From positions 125,071-189,070 of the forward strand of contig NZ_LMGZ01000012.1 in assembly GCF_001427605.1 (NCBI RefSeq): a stretch of 64,000 nucleotides of DNA, written 5' to 3'. The notes under the pieces are model-generated. The model searched no databases and was not told the origin of the DNA. It worked only from the letters and a program-made list of their open reading frames with translations. Position numbers and translations under genes: made by a program. The stretch comes from Devosia sp. Root635 (lineage in GTDB: Bacteria; Pseudomonadota; Alphaproteobacteria; Rhizobiales; Devosiaceae). The first letter of the stretch is position 1, and the number at the start of each line of letters is the position of its first letter. Of the stretch, positions 8,908-17,152 are shown in pieces.

Positions 8908-9795
8908 CTAGCGCCCGAACGATCGCAGCATGGTTGCTCTGGCTGAAGTCAGATGGCGGTTGCAGACAGCCTTAACCTGATCTCGGTCGCGGCTGAATAG
9001 CGCGGCGATGTAGGCCAAATGCTCGCTGATGGCGATCTCGTTGCGACGTCGTTCGTCGCGCTTGTTCCACTGGTAGTGGTAGTGGAATATGAAGGTGATG
9101 ACGTCGTAGAAATCGTCAATGAACCGGTTGGGAACCGCCGAGTTCACCATGCGGTGGAAACGGTTATCCAGATCCGAGAAATCGTGGAACCGATCGTCGA
9201 TCGCGCCGAGCAGGTCATGATGCTCGCGCTCGATGGCCCGAAGGCGTGCCCAGACTGGCGCGGATGGGGACAGTTCGGCCAGGGCGAGCGCCGACCGGGT
9301 CTCGAACATCTCGCGGATTTCGAACAGTTCGATGGCGAAGTCTTCGGTGAAGCCCTTGAATAGCCATCCGGCATTGGGGCGCTTCTCGATCAGGCCAAAG
9401 CGCTGGAAGCGATTGAGGAACTCGCGGATCCCCGTGGTGGCGACGCCAAAAACGCGCGCCAGTTCGAGCTCGTTGATGAGCGTGCCGGGCTTCGCGTCAC
9501 CGCGCAGCATCCACTCCATGAACTGGCGCTCGACCTGGTCGGACGTGGAGGTGGTTTCGGCATCGGAAAAGCGAGCCGAGCCCGGCGGCATGCTGGCGAT
9601 GATACGGCTGCGACCTTCGCCAGCAAGGAAGCCGCGTGCCGCCATCTCGACCACCACTTTGCGGACAGTCGTCCGGCTGACATTCAGGACGCGGCTTAGA
9701 TCGTTCTCGGGGGGTAGCGCCATGCCGATGCTGGATGCAGCCAGCAGGTCCAGCATCGCATTGAATGCCGCCTTATAGACTGTATCGCTTTTCAT
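8908..9795 (-). CDS. GntR/FCD-family regulator with two N-terminal winged helices (LgoR-like)
   Basis: A 295-residue regulator, longer than the usual ~230-residue FadR-type protein. A first GntR helix-turn-helix covers ~10-65 (LPPENDLSRVLNVSRTTVRKV, then GRSRIIASM). A second lies at ~85-145 (ELARVFGVATTGIREFLNR and RPNAGWLFKGF), followed by an FCD ligand domain (IRE, HHDLL, DLDNRFH, HLAYIAAL, with metal-type His residues). The length and the dehydrogenase neighbour resemble E. coli LgoR (YjjM, ~304 aa), regulator of L-galactonate use. It lies 51 bp downstream of the dehydrogenase, in the same direction. The ligand is inferred, not shown. Confidence 0.82.
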   Translation of the reverse strand: MKSDTVYKAAFNAMLDLLAASSIGMALPPENDLSRVLNVSRTTVRKVVVEMAARGFLAGEGRSRIIASMPPGSARFSDAETTSTSDQVERQFMEWMLRGDAKPGTLINELELARVFGVATTGIREFLNRFQRFGLIEKRPNAGWLFKGFTEDFAIELFEIREMFETRSALALAELSPSAPVWARLRAIEREHHDLLGAIDDRFHDFSDLDNRFHRMVNSAVPNRFIDDFYDVITFIFHYHYQWNKRDERRRNEIAISEHLAYIAALFSRDRDQVKAVCNRHLTSARATMLRSFGR

Positions 9796-9846
9796 GTACC
9801 ACCTATGTAGCCTGGCTTACCTCTGTCGACCGTCGCCGAAGCACTC

Positions 9847-10866
9847 TCAAAGCTCGATGATTGCCTTGATAAGGCCATGCTTCTGCACCGCCCAGCGCGG
9901 TAAGTCTTCGACGGCATCTGCAAGCGCCGTGCGATGCGTGATCAGGGCATCGATGGGAATGGCGCCCTCCCTGATCGCGCTGATCACAGCGGAGAAGTCC
10001 TCCGTCATGGCGTTCCGGCTACCCAGCAGAGACATCTCCCGGCGATGGAATTCTGCGTCGGTGAAGCTGATGTCGCCCTTGACCACGCTGACCAGCACAT
10101 AGGTACCGCCATGCGCGACGGCGCCGAAGCCGGCCTGGATGGATTCCGCGTTGCCCGTCGCGTCGAATACAATGTCGAAGCCGTCGCCGCCCGTGAGTTC
10201 GGCGATCCGGGCTGCACTGCCGCTGTCTGCGACGACGGTGGCGACATGGCCAAGAATGGTTGTAGCTGCCGTTAGGCGCTCGGGGTCGCGATCCATCACG
10301 GTCAGCGAGGCTCCGGCGCGCGCCGCGAACAGGGCCGCGCCCAGCCCGATCGGTCCGGCGCCAACCACGAGCACGCGGTCACCCGTCCTGGCTCGCGAAC
10401 GGCGCACGGCGTGTGCGCCAATGGCGAGGAATTCAACGGTCGCACAGGCATCCAGACTCAGGCCCTCGGCGCGGATCAGGTTGCCCTCAGGCAGGGAAAG
10501 CAGCTCTGTCATGCCGCCATCGCGGTGAACGCCCAGCACTTCAATGCGCGTGCAGCAATTGGGTTTGCCGCGCCGGCAGGCAATGCAGTGGCCGCAGGAC
10601 AGGTATGGATTGACCACGGCAACATCGCCGACGGCGAAGTTCGAGCCCTCCTCGGTCTCGATGACTTCCACGGCCAGCTCATGGCCCATGACGCGGGGGT
10701 AGTTCAGAAAGGGGTGTTTGCCTTCAAAGATATGATAGTCGGTGCCGCAGATGCCGACACGGCGCGGGCGGACCAGGATTTCGCCCGGCAGGCGCACCGG
10801 CGACGGCCGGCCGACGAGGCGCAAGCTACCGGGCTCGCTGCATTCGAGTGCATCGATGACGTTCAT
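9847..10866 (-). CDS. Zinc-dependent dehydrogenase, L-galactonate 5-dehydrogenase-like (LgoD-like)
   Basis: A 339-residue medium-chain alcohol dehydrogenase. Catalytic-zinc residues lie in GICGTDYH and MGHELAVEV, and the structural-zinc cysteines in CGHCIACRRGKPNC; the Rossmann motif is VVGAGPIGLG. Length and motifs agree with the YjjN/LgoD branch, which oxidises L-galactonate to D-tagaturonate, and with related L-fucose or L-gulonate dehydrogenases. It lies between the importer binding-protein gene and the GntR gene on one strand, probably in one operon (solute-binding protein, 59-bp gap, this gene, GntR). The substrate is likely an acidic sugar derivative, but this is inference. Confidence 0.82.
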   Translation of the reverse strand: MNVIDALECSEPGSLRLVGRPSPVRLPGEILVRPRRVGICGTDYHIFEGKHPFLNYPRVMGHELAVEVIETEEGSNFAVGDVAVVNPYLSCGHCIACRRGKPNCCTRIEVLGVHRDGGMTELLSLPEGNLIRAEGLSLDACATVEFLAIGAHAVRRSRARTGDRVLVVGAGPIGLGAALFAARAGASLTVMDRDPERLTAATTILGHVATVVADSGSAARIAELTGGDGFDIVFDATGNAESIQAGFGAVAHGGTYVLVSVVKGDISFTDAEFHRREMSLLGSRNAMTEDFSAVISAIREGAIPIDALITHRTALADAVEDLPRWAVQKHGLIKAIIEL

Positions 10867-10925
10867 AGTGCATGTCCTGAATTGGGGAACAGGGGGCGGA
10901 GACAGGCCGCGCCCCCTGCAATTGG

Positions 10926-11849
10926 CTACTGGAAGTCGGCGACGTTCTCGGCGGTGACGAGGCCGGCGCCGGTATCGACCAGCAGTTCAACCGTTTCACC
11001 GCGGATGGCGCGGACCAGCGTATCGACGCCGAGTTCACCCATCTTGGCCGGGTACTGGGCGACGGTGGCGTCTTCCTGGCCCGAGACGATCTTGTCGATC
11101 TCGCCGCAGCAGGCGTCAAAGCCCACCAGCACAATGGCATCATTGGCGATACCGGCATTTTCGATTGCCTGGCTGGCGCCGACGGCCGGCGGGCCACAGG
11201 CCGCATAGATGGCCTTGAGGTCCGGATTGGCAGTCAACAGGTCTTCCGCAGCGGAGACGCCAAGTTCCTGTGTGCAGTTGGTGCTGTTCTTGCCGACAAT
11301 CTGCACATCAGGGCCGCCGGCCAGTCCCTTGAGCATCCCCGTGACACGGTCATCGAGCGCGGGTACGCCAGGCACGCCTTCGAGAATGCCGAGCGTATCG
11401 CCATCTTTCAGGACGGTCTTGAGGTATTCGCCAGCCAGCTTGCCCGCATTGTAGTTGTCGGTAGTGGCGAGCGCTGCCTTTCCCATCCAGTCAGGAATGT
11501 CATTGTCCATCAGGACAATCTTGATGCCGGCCTCGATGGCGCGGTCGAGCGCCGGCGCCACGGTCGGATCGACCGGCGTGATGGCAATGCCCTGCACGCC
11601 CTGGGTGACCATGGACTCGATCAGGGCGATCTGCCCTTCGATATCGGTGCCTGAGGCCCCCTGGCCGTAGATGATCTCGACGTCGGGATGGGCGGTGGCA
11701 TAGGCTTTGGCGGCTTCTTCCATGGTGGAGTAGAATTCCACGGGGAACTTAGTGATGAAGCCGATCTTGACGGGGTCTGCCGATAGGGCGGGACCGGCGG
11801 ACGCCAAGGCAAGCGCCATCGCTCCCACGATGATTGGTCGTAGTTTCAT
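10926..11849 (-). CDS. CUT2-type sugar ABC transporter, substrate-binding protein (system A)
   Basis: A 307-residue periplasmic binding protein with a clear signal peptide (MKLRPIIVGAMALALASAG, cleavage near ALSA). The mature protein has the ribose/xylose-type fold: IGFITKFPVEFYSTMEEA at the start, the hinge/sugar segments VQGIAITPVD and IVLMDND, and GASQAIENAGI late on. Several cysteines (GFDACCGE, AACGPP, NCTQE) are unusual and may form disulfides. It is transcribed with the ATPase and permease genes upstream (11928-13708) and the dehydrogenase downstream. Confidence 0.9.
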   Translation of the reverse strand: MKLRPIIVGAMALALASAGPALSADPVKIGFITKFPVEFYSTMEEAAKAYATAHPDVEIIYGQGASGTDIEGQIALIESMVTQGVQGIAITPVDPTVAPALDRAIEAGIKIVLMDNDIPDWMGKAALATTDNYNAGKLAGEYLKTVLKDGDTLGILEGVPGVPALDDRVTGMLKGLAGGPDVQIVGKNSTNCTQELGVSAAEDLLTANPDLKAIYAACGPPAVGASQAIENAGIANDAIVLVGFDACCGEIDKIVSGQEDATVAQYPAKMGELGVDTLVRAIRGETVELLVDTGAGLVTAENVADFQ

Positions 11850-11927
11850 GTCTTCCTCCGATGAATGGGACCGGCTCCGGCGGAGCCTCCCGCTATCGGC
11901 GCCCCTCCCGGAACGCCGAATTTCGTG

Positions 11928-12677
11928 TCACGCCCCGACGATCATCGAGACGAGCTCCTGTTGATTGGTTTTGCTGGGGATGATCTCGCCCACCTTGCGG
12001 CCCTGTCGCAGCACGATGGCGCGGCTGGCCAGCTCGGTTACATGTTCCATGTTGTGGGTGATCAGGATCACCGCGTTGCCCTCGGCCCGGAGCTGGGCGA
12101 CCAGATCGAGCACCTTGCGCGCTTCGCGCAGCCCCAGCGCTGCGGTGGGTTCGTCGAGGATCACCACCTTGCGGGCAAACACGCTGGCGCGCGCGACCGC
12201 GACAGCCTGCCGCTGGCCGCCCGACATCAGCGCCACCGTGGCCTCCTTGCTGGGCAGGATGACTTTGAGCCTATCGAGCACGCGGGCAGTTTCCGCCTCC
12301 ATGCGCCGGGAGTTGAGGAAGCGCAGCCCCAGCGGCAGCCAGGACGGCCCGGCAATCTCGCGCCCGGCATAGAAATTCTGGGCCGGCGTCAAATTGTCGA
12401 ACAGCGCCAGGTCCTGGTACACCGTCTCGATGCCTGCGGCGCGGGCGTCCACAGGCGAGCGGATGGACGTGGCGATACCATCGATGGTGATCTGGCCTTC
12501 GTCGATCTGGTGGACGCCGCTGATGCACTTGATCAGCGTCGATTTTCCGGCGCCATTGTCGCCGAGCAGCGCCAGCACTTCGCCGCGCCGGGCCTGCAGG
12601 CTGATGTCGTTGAGCGCCAGCACCGGGCCGAAGCGCTTGGTGGCATTGGTGATGCTGAGGACGATGTCGCTATTCAT
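11928..12677 (-). CDS. Sugar ABC transporter ATP-binding protein, single-domain FrcA-type (system A)
   Basis: A 249-residue cytosolic ATPase with one nucleotide-binding domain: Walker A GDNGAGKST, Q-loop VYQDLALFDNL, signature LMSGGQRQAVAVARA, Walker B VVILDEPTAAL and H-loop ITHNM. CUT2 importers usually carry a ~500-residue double ATPase; the single-domain form is known from the FrcABC fructose system. The start at 12677 (MNSDIVLSITNATKRFG) overlaps the permease stop by 4 bp. A longer open frame continuing to 13637 is not coding. Confidence 0.92.
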   Translation of the reverse strand: MNSDIVLSITNATKRFGPVLALNDISLQARRGEVLALLGDNGAGKSTLIKCISGVHQIDEGQITIDGIATSIRSPVDARAAGIETVYQDLALFDNLTPAQNFYAGREIAGPSWLPLGLRFLNSRRMEAETARVLDRLKVILPSKEATVALMSGGQRQAVAVARASVFARKVVILDEPTAALGLREARKVLDLVAQLRAEGNAVILITHNMEHVTELASRAIVLRQGRKVGEIIPSKTNQQELVSMIVGA

Positions 12678-13708
12678 TGCAGCCTCGCAGCGCGAAGGGT
12701 CCGCACGCGTCCCTCGAGATAGGTCCGAAGCACATCGGCCTCGACGGCCAGCACGATGACGATGCCGATTGCAATGAGCTGGAAGAAGATGTCGACGTTG
12801 AGCAGGTTGAGCGCATTGCGGATGACACCAATCATCACTGCGCCGATCAGCGCGTGCCCGATATGGCCGCGGCCGCCGAGGAAGCTGGCGCCGCCGATGA
12901 TCACCGCCGCGATGGTGTCGAGTTCGAGCAGGTTGCCGAATAGCGGCGAGCCGGCATCGGTGCGACCCGCCAGCAGCACGGCGCCAATACCCGCGCACAG
13001 CCCGGCAATGACATAGGTTGAGATCAGGACGGCACGGGTGGGAATGCCCATGCGGACGGCCGCCTCGGGCCTGCCGCCAACGGCGTAAATCCAGCGCCCC
13101 CAGACCATGGTCCTGGCCATCACGATGAGGAGCAAGGCAACGCCTGCGACCACGAAGAACGAAGCGGGGATGCCCAGGACAGCGCCGCCGCCAAGGAACC
13201 GGATCGCGTCGGGCATCCCGGGAATGGCGCGGCCGTCGGCCAGTTCCAGCGCCGTGCCCTTGGCGATGCTGAGTGTCGCCAGCGTAATCACGAAGGGGTG
13301 CGGCAGGCGCCCGAAGACGTAGACCATGCCGTTGATGGCGCCCACTGCCGCGCCGCTTGCCAGCATGGTCAGGATGGTCAGGATGGTTGAGCCGGTCGCC
13401 TGGTAGACCAACGCTCCGGTGACCGTGGCCAGCGCCAGGTTGGAACCGACCGAGAGATCGATGCCGCGGGTCAGGATCACCAGGTGCTGCCCCATGGCTA
13501 CGATCGCGATCACGGCCGTCTGGGCCAGGATGTTGGACAGGTTGCGCGGCGTCAGGAAGTGGGGGGAGGCCAGGCTGAGCAGCACGAAAAGCACGACCAG
13601 AATGGCAATGGGCCCGACGCTCAGCAGGTTCAGCCAAAGCGAAAGCGCGCCCGTGGATTCGCGATTTCTCGCCGCCTTGGCCGGCTTGATCTCCTCGGTA
13701 CTCGTCAC
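12674..13708 (-). CDS. Sugar ABC transporter permease, BPD_transp_2/RbsC-FrcC type (system A)
   Basis: A CUT2 permease of 344 residues with about ten hydrophobic segments. Family landmarks are HLVILTRGIDLSVGS near residue 75, AVIIGGASFLGGRGHIGHALIGA and the C-terminal FFQLIAIGIVIVLAVEADVLR. The start is taken as GTG 13708 (V-T-S-T-E-E-I-K) because a strong ribosome site GAGGG lies 8 nt upstream at 13717-13721. The alternative ATG 13753 has no ribosome site and would place a palindromic operator-like sequence inside the gene. Confidence 0.88.
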   Translation of the reverse strand: MTSTEEIKPAKAARNRESTGALSLWLNLLSVGPIAILVVLFVLLSLASPHFLTPRNLSNILAQTAVIAIVAMGQHLVILTRGIDLSVGSNLALATVTGALVYQATGSTILTILTMLASGAAVGAINGMVYVFGRLPHPFVITLATLSIAKGTALELADGRAIPGMPDAIRFLGGGAVLGIPASFFVVAGVALLLIVMARTMVWGRWIYAVGGRPEAAVRMGIPTRAVLISTYVIAGLCAGIGAVLLAGRTDAGSPLFGNLLELDTIAAVIIGGASFLGGRGHIGHALIGAVMIGVIRNALNLLNVDIFFQLIAIGIVIVLAVEADVLRTYLEGRVRTLRAARLQ

Positions 13709-13749
13709 AAAACAGACCCTCAGTTCATTCGGTCTTTTATGGGTAAAGC

Positions 13750-13763
13750 GCAAATGCGTTTGC
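13750..13763. promoter_or_regulatory. Candidate LacI-type operator upstream of system A
   Basis: GCAAA-TGCG-TTTGC: 5-bp arms are perfectly inverted around a CpG-containing centre, 42 nt upstream of the permease GTG start and 245 nt from the divergent lacI start. The size and dyad symmetry fit a LacI/GalR-family site. No second copy was found, so the assignment is tentative. Confidence 0.4.
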
Positions 13764-13794
13764 TGGCAATCTGTTTTTTATGAATAATAAAACC

Positions 13795-13806
13795 TGATGA
13801 TATTAT
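13795..13806 (+). promoter_or_regulatory. TGATGATATTAT half-site shared with the 17 kb operator
   Basis: This 12-mer is identical to bases 16988-16999, which form the left part of a perfect 21-bp palindrome. Here the right half is degenerate (TAAATAGGGCTT). It sits in an AT-rich patch between the divergent system A permease and the lacI-type gene, in otherwise GC-rich DNA. Confidence 0.45.
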
Positions 13807-14007
13807 TAAATAGGGCTTCCCCCGCGGCCGGGCAGGTGTATCCTGTGTGCGAAAAGCTTTGGAAAACCGGCTCTTGTGTGCTTCTAGGCAAGGTCTCCCT
13901 GTGCGGGCTGTGGTGACGCCCATCCATACGCAAGCTATGGTCATATCAATGATTTCGCGGCCTGACCGGGTGACTCGCGATCTGACGGATTTGAAGAGGC
14001 CTCCAGC

Positions 14008-15036
14008 GTGACGACTTCCAAGCGACGCTCTCCGACCGGGCGACCCACCATGATGGACGTCGCGGCGGCCGCTGGCGTGTCCCAGGCGACGGTGTCGCTG
14101 GTCCTCAGCGGTGGCAAAAGCGGCCGGCTGGCCGATGAGACGCGCAGGCGGGTCGTCGAGGCGGCGCAGACCCTGGGTTATAAATTCGTTCGCCGTAACC
14201 AGCGGGCTGCGCCAGGCGGGCAGTCCACCATCATCTTTATCGCCGACGAAACCATTACCGATCCCTGGATGTCGCTGGCCTTCGAGGGCGCGCGCGACAA
14301 GGCGCTCGAGGTCGGCATCAACATGCTGATGGGGGTGAGTCATGCCGATGCCGATGTCGAAACCAACATTCTGGCCGGACTGGGCAATGTGTCCATTCTT
14401 GGCCTGATCTACGGGACCATCCTGACGCGTGCCGTGCAGCTTCCGCAGGCTTTGACCAAGCATCGGCTGGTAACGGTCAACTGCTACAACGAGGATAACG
14501 CGTTCCATTCGGTGCTGCCTGGCGATGTGCTGGGCGGCCGCACCGCCACCCAGCATCTGCTGTCCAGGGGCCGCAAGCGCATCGGTTTCATCAACGGACA
14601 GCAGGGCCTCGACAATACGCGCGACCGGCTCAAGGGCTACAAGCAGGCCCTGTCCAGCAATGACGTGCCCTTTGACCCGGCGCTGGTGCGCCCCGGCAAC
14701 TGGGAGCCCTCATCCGGCTACCACATGACGCACGAACTCATGCGGCTCGATAACCCGCCTGACGGCATATTCTGCGCCAACGACATGATGGCCGTCGGCT
14801 GCTATGACGCATTGCGCGAACTGGGGCACAAGGTGCCCGACGATGTTGCCGTGATCGGTTTCGACGATCGTGACATTGCCCAATACATGCATCCGCCACT
14901 GAGCACGTTCGTGCTGCCGCTCTATGAAATGGGCCAGATCGCCGTGGAGCTGCTGCTCGACGATGCGGGTGGCCTGCATTCCTCGCCGAGCCGGATCAAG
15001 GTGGAGTGCGAGCTGGTCGAACGGCAGTCGACATAG
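14008..15036 (+). CDS. LacI-family transcriptional regulator
   Basis: A 342-residue repressor. The N-terminal HTH reads MMDVAAAAGVSQATVSLVLSG, with the hinge-region RRRVVEAAQTLGYKF. The effector domain is of the periplasmic-binding-protein type (IFIADETITDP, GGRTATQHLLSRGRKRIGFI, GIFCANDMMAVGCYDAL, VIGFDDRDIAQYMHPPLST). The start is GTG 14008, preceded by AAGAGG at 13994-13999. It stands between two importer operons and is the natural candidate to control them; two intergenic regions flanking this block share the TGATGATATTAT motif. The inducing sugar is unknown. Confidence 0.92.
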   Translation: MTTSKRRSPTGRPTMMDVAAAAGVSQATVSLVLSGGKSGRLADETRRRVVEAAQTLGYKFVRRNQRAAPGGQSTIIFIADETITDPWMSLAFEGARDKALEVGINMLMGVSHADADVETNILAGLGNVSILGLIYGTILTRAVQLPQALTKHRLVTVNCYNEDNAFHSVLPGDVLGGRTATQHLLSRGRKRIGFINGQQGLDNTRDRLKGYKQALSSNDVPFDPALVRPGNWEPSSGYHMTHELMRLDNPPDGIFCANDMMAVGCYDALRELGHKVPDDVAVIGFDDRDIAQYMHPPLSTFVLPLYEMGQIAVELLLDDAGGLHSSPSRIKVECELVERQST

Positions 15037-15081
15037 GCCGGGCCGTTCGGTCGCCCCGCCGCAATGCGACGGGGCGATGGC

Positions 15082-16104
15082 TCAGTCTGATGACCGGGCG
15101 CTGCGGAACCGGTCGAATGCGACGGCAATGACGATGAACGACCCCACGAAGGCCCCCTGCCAGAACGTGCTGATGCCCAGCAGGATCAGGCTGTTGCGGA
15201 TGACTTCGATCAGCAGCGCGCCGACGATGGCGCCGAAGGCGGTGCCGACGCCACCGGCGAGGTTTGCGCCGCCGATAACCGCCGCGGCGATGACTGACAG
15301 CTCCATGGCCTGGCCCAGATTGGTGGTGACGCCGCCGAGCCAGCCGACTTCCAGTACGCCCGTGATCCCGGCCATCAGCGCCGAGAACATATAGACCGAG
15401 ACCTTGAGACGCATCACCGGGATACCCGTCAGCTTGGCCGCCTGTTCATTGCCCCCCATGGCGAACAGATGCTGGCCCCAGCGCGTCCATTTGAACAGGA
15501 AGCCGGTGATGCCGGCGAGCACACCAAGCACGATCAGCGGATTGGGCAGGCCCAGCGTCGCGCCCCCGCCAAGCGCCAGCAGCATGGCCGTATCCGGCCC
15601 GAACTCGTAGATCATCTTGTTGTCGGACAGCACCATGCCCAACGAGCGCACCACAGACAGCCCGCCAAGTGTTACCACGAAGGGCGGCATGCCCGCATAG
15701 GCGATGAGAATGCCATTGGCGAGGCCGACCAGCATGGCCGCAAGCAGGGCGGCGGGCACGCCGATCCAGATCGGCATGCCCGACGACATCAGCACTGCCA
15801 CCACCATGGCCGACAGCACCACGGTCGAGCCGACCGAAAGGTCGATGCCGCCAGAGGCGATGACTGCGGTCATGCCCAGAGCGATGATGCCCACAAAGGC
15901 GAAGTTGCGCGACACGTTAAAGAGGTTCCGATCCGTCGCGAATGTATCGGTGAGCAGCGATAGCGCGATGCAGGCGAGCAGGGCCGCCACGAAGACCCAG
16001 AATGTCTGGTGGCTGGTGATGCGCGACAGCAGGCTGCGATACTCGGACCGGTCGATGACCTCGGAAAGCGTATTGGACGACATGGTCTTGTTCTCCGGGC
16101 TCAT
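15082..16104 (-). CDS. Sugar ABC transporter permease, RbsC/FrcC type (system B)
   Basis: A 340-residue CUT2 permease with about ten membrane segments after a ~30-residue cytosolic N-terminus. Landmarks are TAVIASGGIDLSVGSTVVLSA, PPFVVTLGGLSVVRSLG, VIAAAVIGGANLAGGVGTAFGA and the C-terminal FWQGAFVGSFIVIAVAFDRFR. Its ATG shares a 4-bp ATGA overlap with the stop of the upstream ATPase gene, indicating coupling. A second in-frame ATG at 16083 is possible. Its binding protein is probably the divergent 17153 gene, since none lies on this strand. Confidence 0.92.
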   Translation of the reverse strand: MSPENKTMSSNTLSEVIDRSEYRSLLSRITSHQTFWVFVAALLACIALSLLTDTFATDRNLFNVSRNFAFVGIIALGMTAVIASGGIDLSVGSTVVLSAMVVAVLMSSGMPIWIGVPAALLAAMLVGLANGILIAYAGMPPFVVTLGGLSVVRSLGMVLSDNKMIYEFGPDTAMLLALGGGATLGLPNPLIVLGVLAGITGFLFKWTRWGQHLFAMGGNEQAAKLTGIPVMRLKVSVYMFSALMAGITGVLEVGWLGGVTTNLGQAMELSVIAAAVIGGANLAGGVGTAFGAIVGALLIEVIRNSLILLGISTFWQGAFVGSFIVIAVAFDRFRSARSSD

Positions 16105-16841
16105 GCCAGTTCGATGGCGCCAGTGATGAGGCCAGTGACCTCCTCGGGCGAGGAATCGGCGGCGCGCTTGCTGGCGACCAGCCTGCCGCGCCGCAGCACG
16201 GCGATCCTGTCGGCCACCTGGAAAACGTCGGGCATGCGGTGGCTGATCAACACGACGGCAATGCCATGGTCGCTGAGTTGGCGGATGAGATTGAGCACCT
16301 CGGCCACCTGCCGTACGGAAATGGCCGCGGTCGGTTCATCCATCAGCACGATCCGCGCGTCGCTGAGCAGGGTGCGGGCGATGGCAACGGCCTGGCGCTG
16401 CCCCCCGGACATGCGCTTGACCAGATCGCGTGGCCGCGTCTCGGATTTGAGGCGCTTGAACAGCTCCCCGGCACGCACGCGCATGCCGGCATAATCGAGC
16501 ACGCGGAACGGGCCGAACTGGCGCGTCAGCTCTCGACCCAGGAAGACGTTGGAGGCTGCCGATAGATTGTTGCAGATCGCCAGGTCCTGGTAGACCACCT
16601 CGATGCCAGCCCGCTGCGCATCGATCGGCCTATGGAAGTTCGCCCGCGTTCCCCCGATGTGAATTTCGCCCGATGTCGGGGCGAAATTTCCCGCGATGAC
16701 TTTGACCAGGGTGGATTTGCCGGCGCCGTTGTCTCCCATCAGGCCGACGACCTCGCCTGGCTCGATAGATAGAGAGACGTCGGTCAGCGCGTGAATCGCC
16801 CCGAAATGTTTACTAATATTATCCAGTCGCAATGCGCTCAT
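16101..16841 (-). CDS. Sugar ABC transporter ATP-binding protein, single-domain FrcA-type (system B)
   Basis: A 246-residue single-domain ATPase: Walker A GDNGAGKST, Q-loop VYQDLAICNNL, signature MSGGQRQAVAIARTL, Walker B IVLMDEPTAAI and H-loop ISHRM. It is clearly related to the system A ATPase but too different in the middle to be a recent copy. It is the first gene of a two-gene operon with the 15082 permease, divergent from the 17153 binding-protein gene across a 311-bp gap that carries a perfect palindrome. Confidence 0.92.
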   Translation of the reverse strand: MSALRLDNISKHFGAIHALTDVSLSIEPGEVVGLMGDNGAGKSTLVKVIAGNFAPTSGEIHIGGTRANFHRPIDAQRAGIEVVYQDLAICNNLSAASNVFLGRELTRQFGPFRVLDYAGMRVRAGELFKRLKSETRPRDLVKRMSGGQRQAVAIARTLLSDARIVLMDEPTAAISVRQVAEVLNLIRQLSDHGIAVVLISHRMPDVFQVADRIAVLRRGRLVASKRAADSSPEEVTGLITGAIELA

Positions 16842-17152
16842 GCGCCTCCCCTTCGTTTGCGCTACGGCTGTTTTCGGGGAGTATCCCCAGAAAACGCCAA
16901 CTCTGGTTGAATTTCAGCAATTGCCGGTGCCGAGACCATTCTCGGCTTCACGTTGAAGATTCAATCTTGACCTTCTTGCCATTTCAATGATGATATTATC
17001 ACATAATATCAGCTTCGCTACTGGGAATGACGCCCTGTGCGGTCCGGTCACCGGAAAGCTGAAGTCATGCTGCTGGAAAATTTCCGGAGCGACAGGAGGG
17101 GAATGTCGGGCCGCAAGGGTCCGCCGTCACTCGCAACAAGGGAGGACTAAGT
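16842..17152. promoter_or_regulatory. Divergent promoter region of importer system B
   Basis: This 311-bp gap separates the ATPase/permease operon (leftward) from the binding-protein operon (rightward). It holds the palindrome at 16991-17011 in an AT-rich patch. Near its right end, GGGAGGA at 17140-17148 is the ribosome site for ATG 17153. No small ORF in the gap looks credible. Confidence 0.6.
16991..17011. promoter_or_regulatory. Perfect 21-bp palindromic operator candidate
   Basis: TGATATTAT and ATAATATCA are exact reverse complements around a CAC centre. The site lies 150 bp upstream of the system B ATPase start and 142 bp upstream of the divergent binding-protein start, so one bound dimer could control both. 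The left half plus three more bases recur at 13795-13806 upstream of system A. Confidence 0.65.

Noticed and set aside
12678-13637. Minus-strand open frame extending the system A ATPase to 569 residues
   Set aside because: The extension is an alternate frame of the permease gene with no domain and unnatural Arg/His-rich composition; the ATPase starts at ATG 12677.
16805-16825. ACTAATATTATCC as another copy of the importer operator
   Set aside because: It lies in the coding start of the system B ATPase, matches only part of the half-site and has no symmetrical arm.
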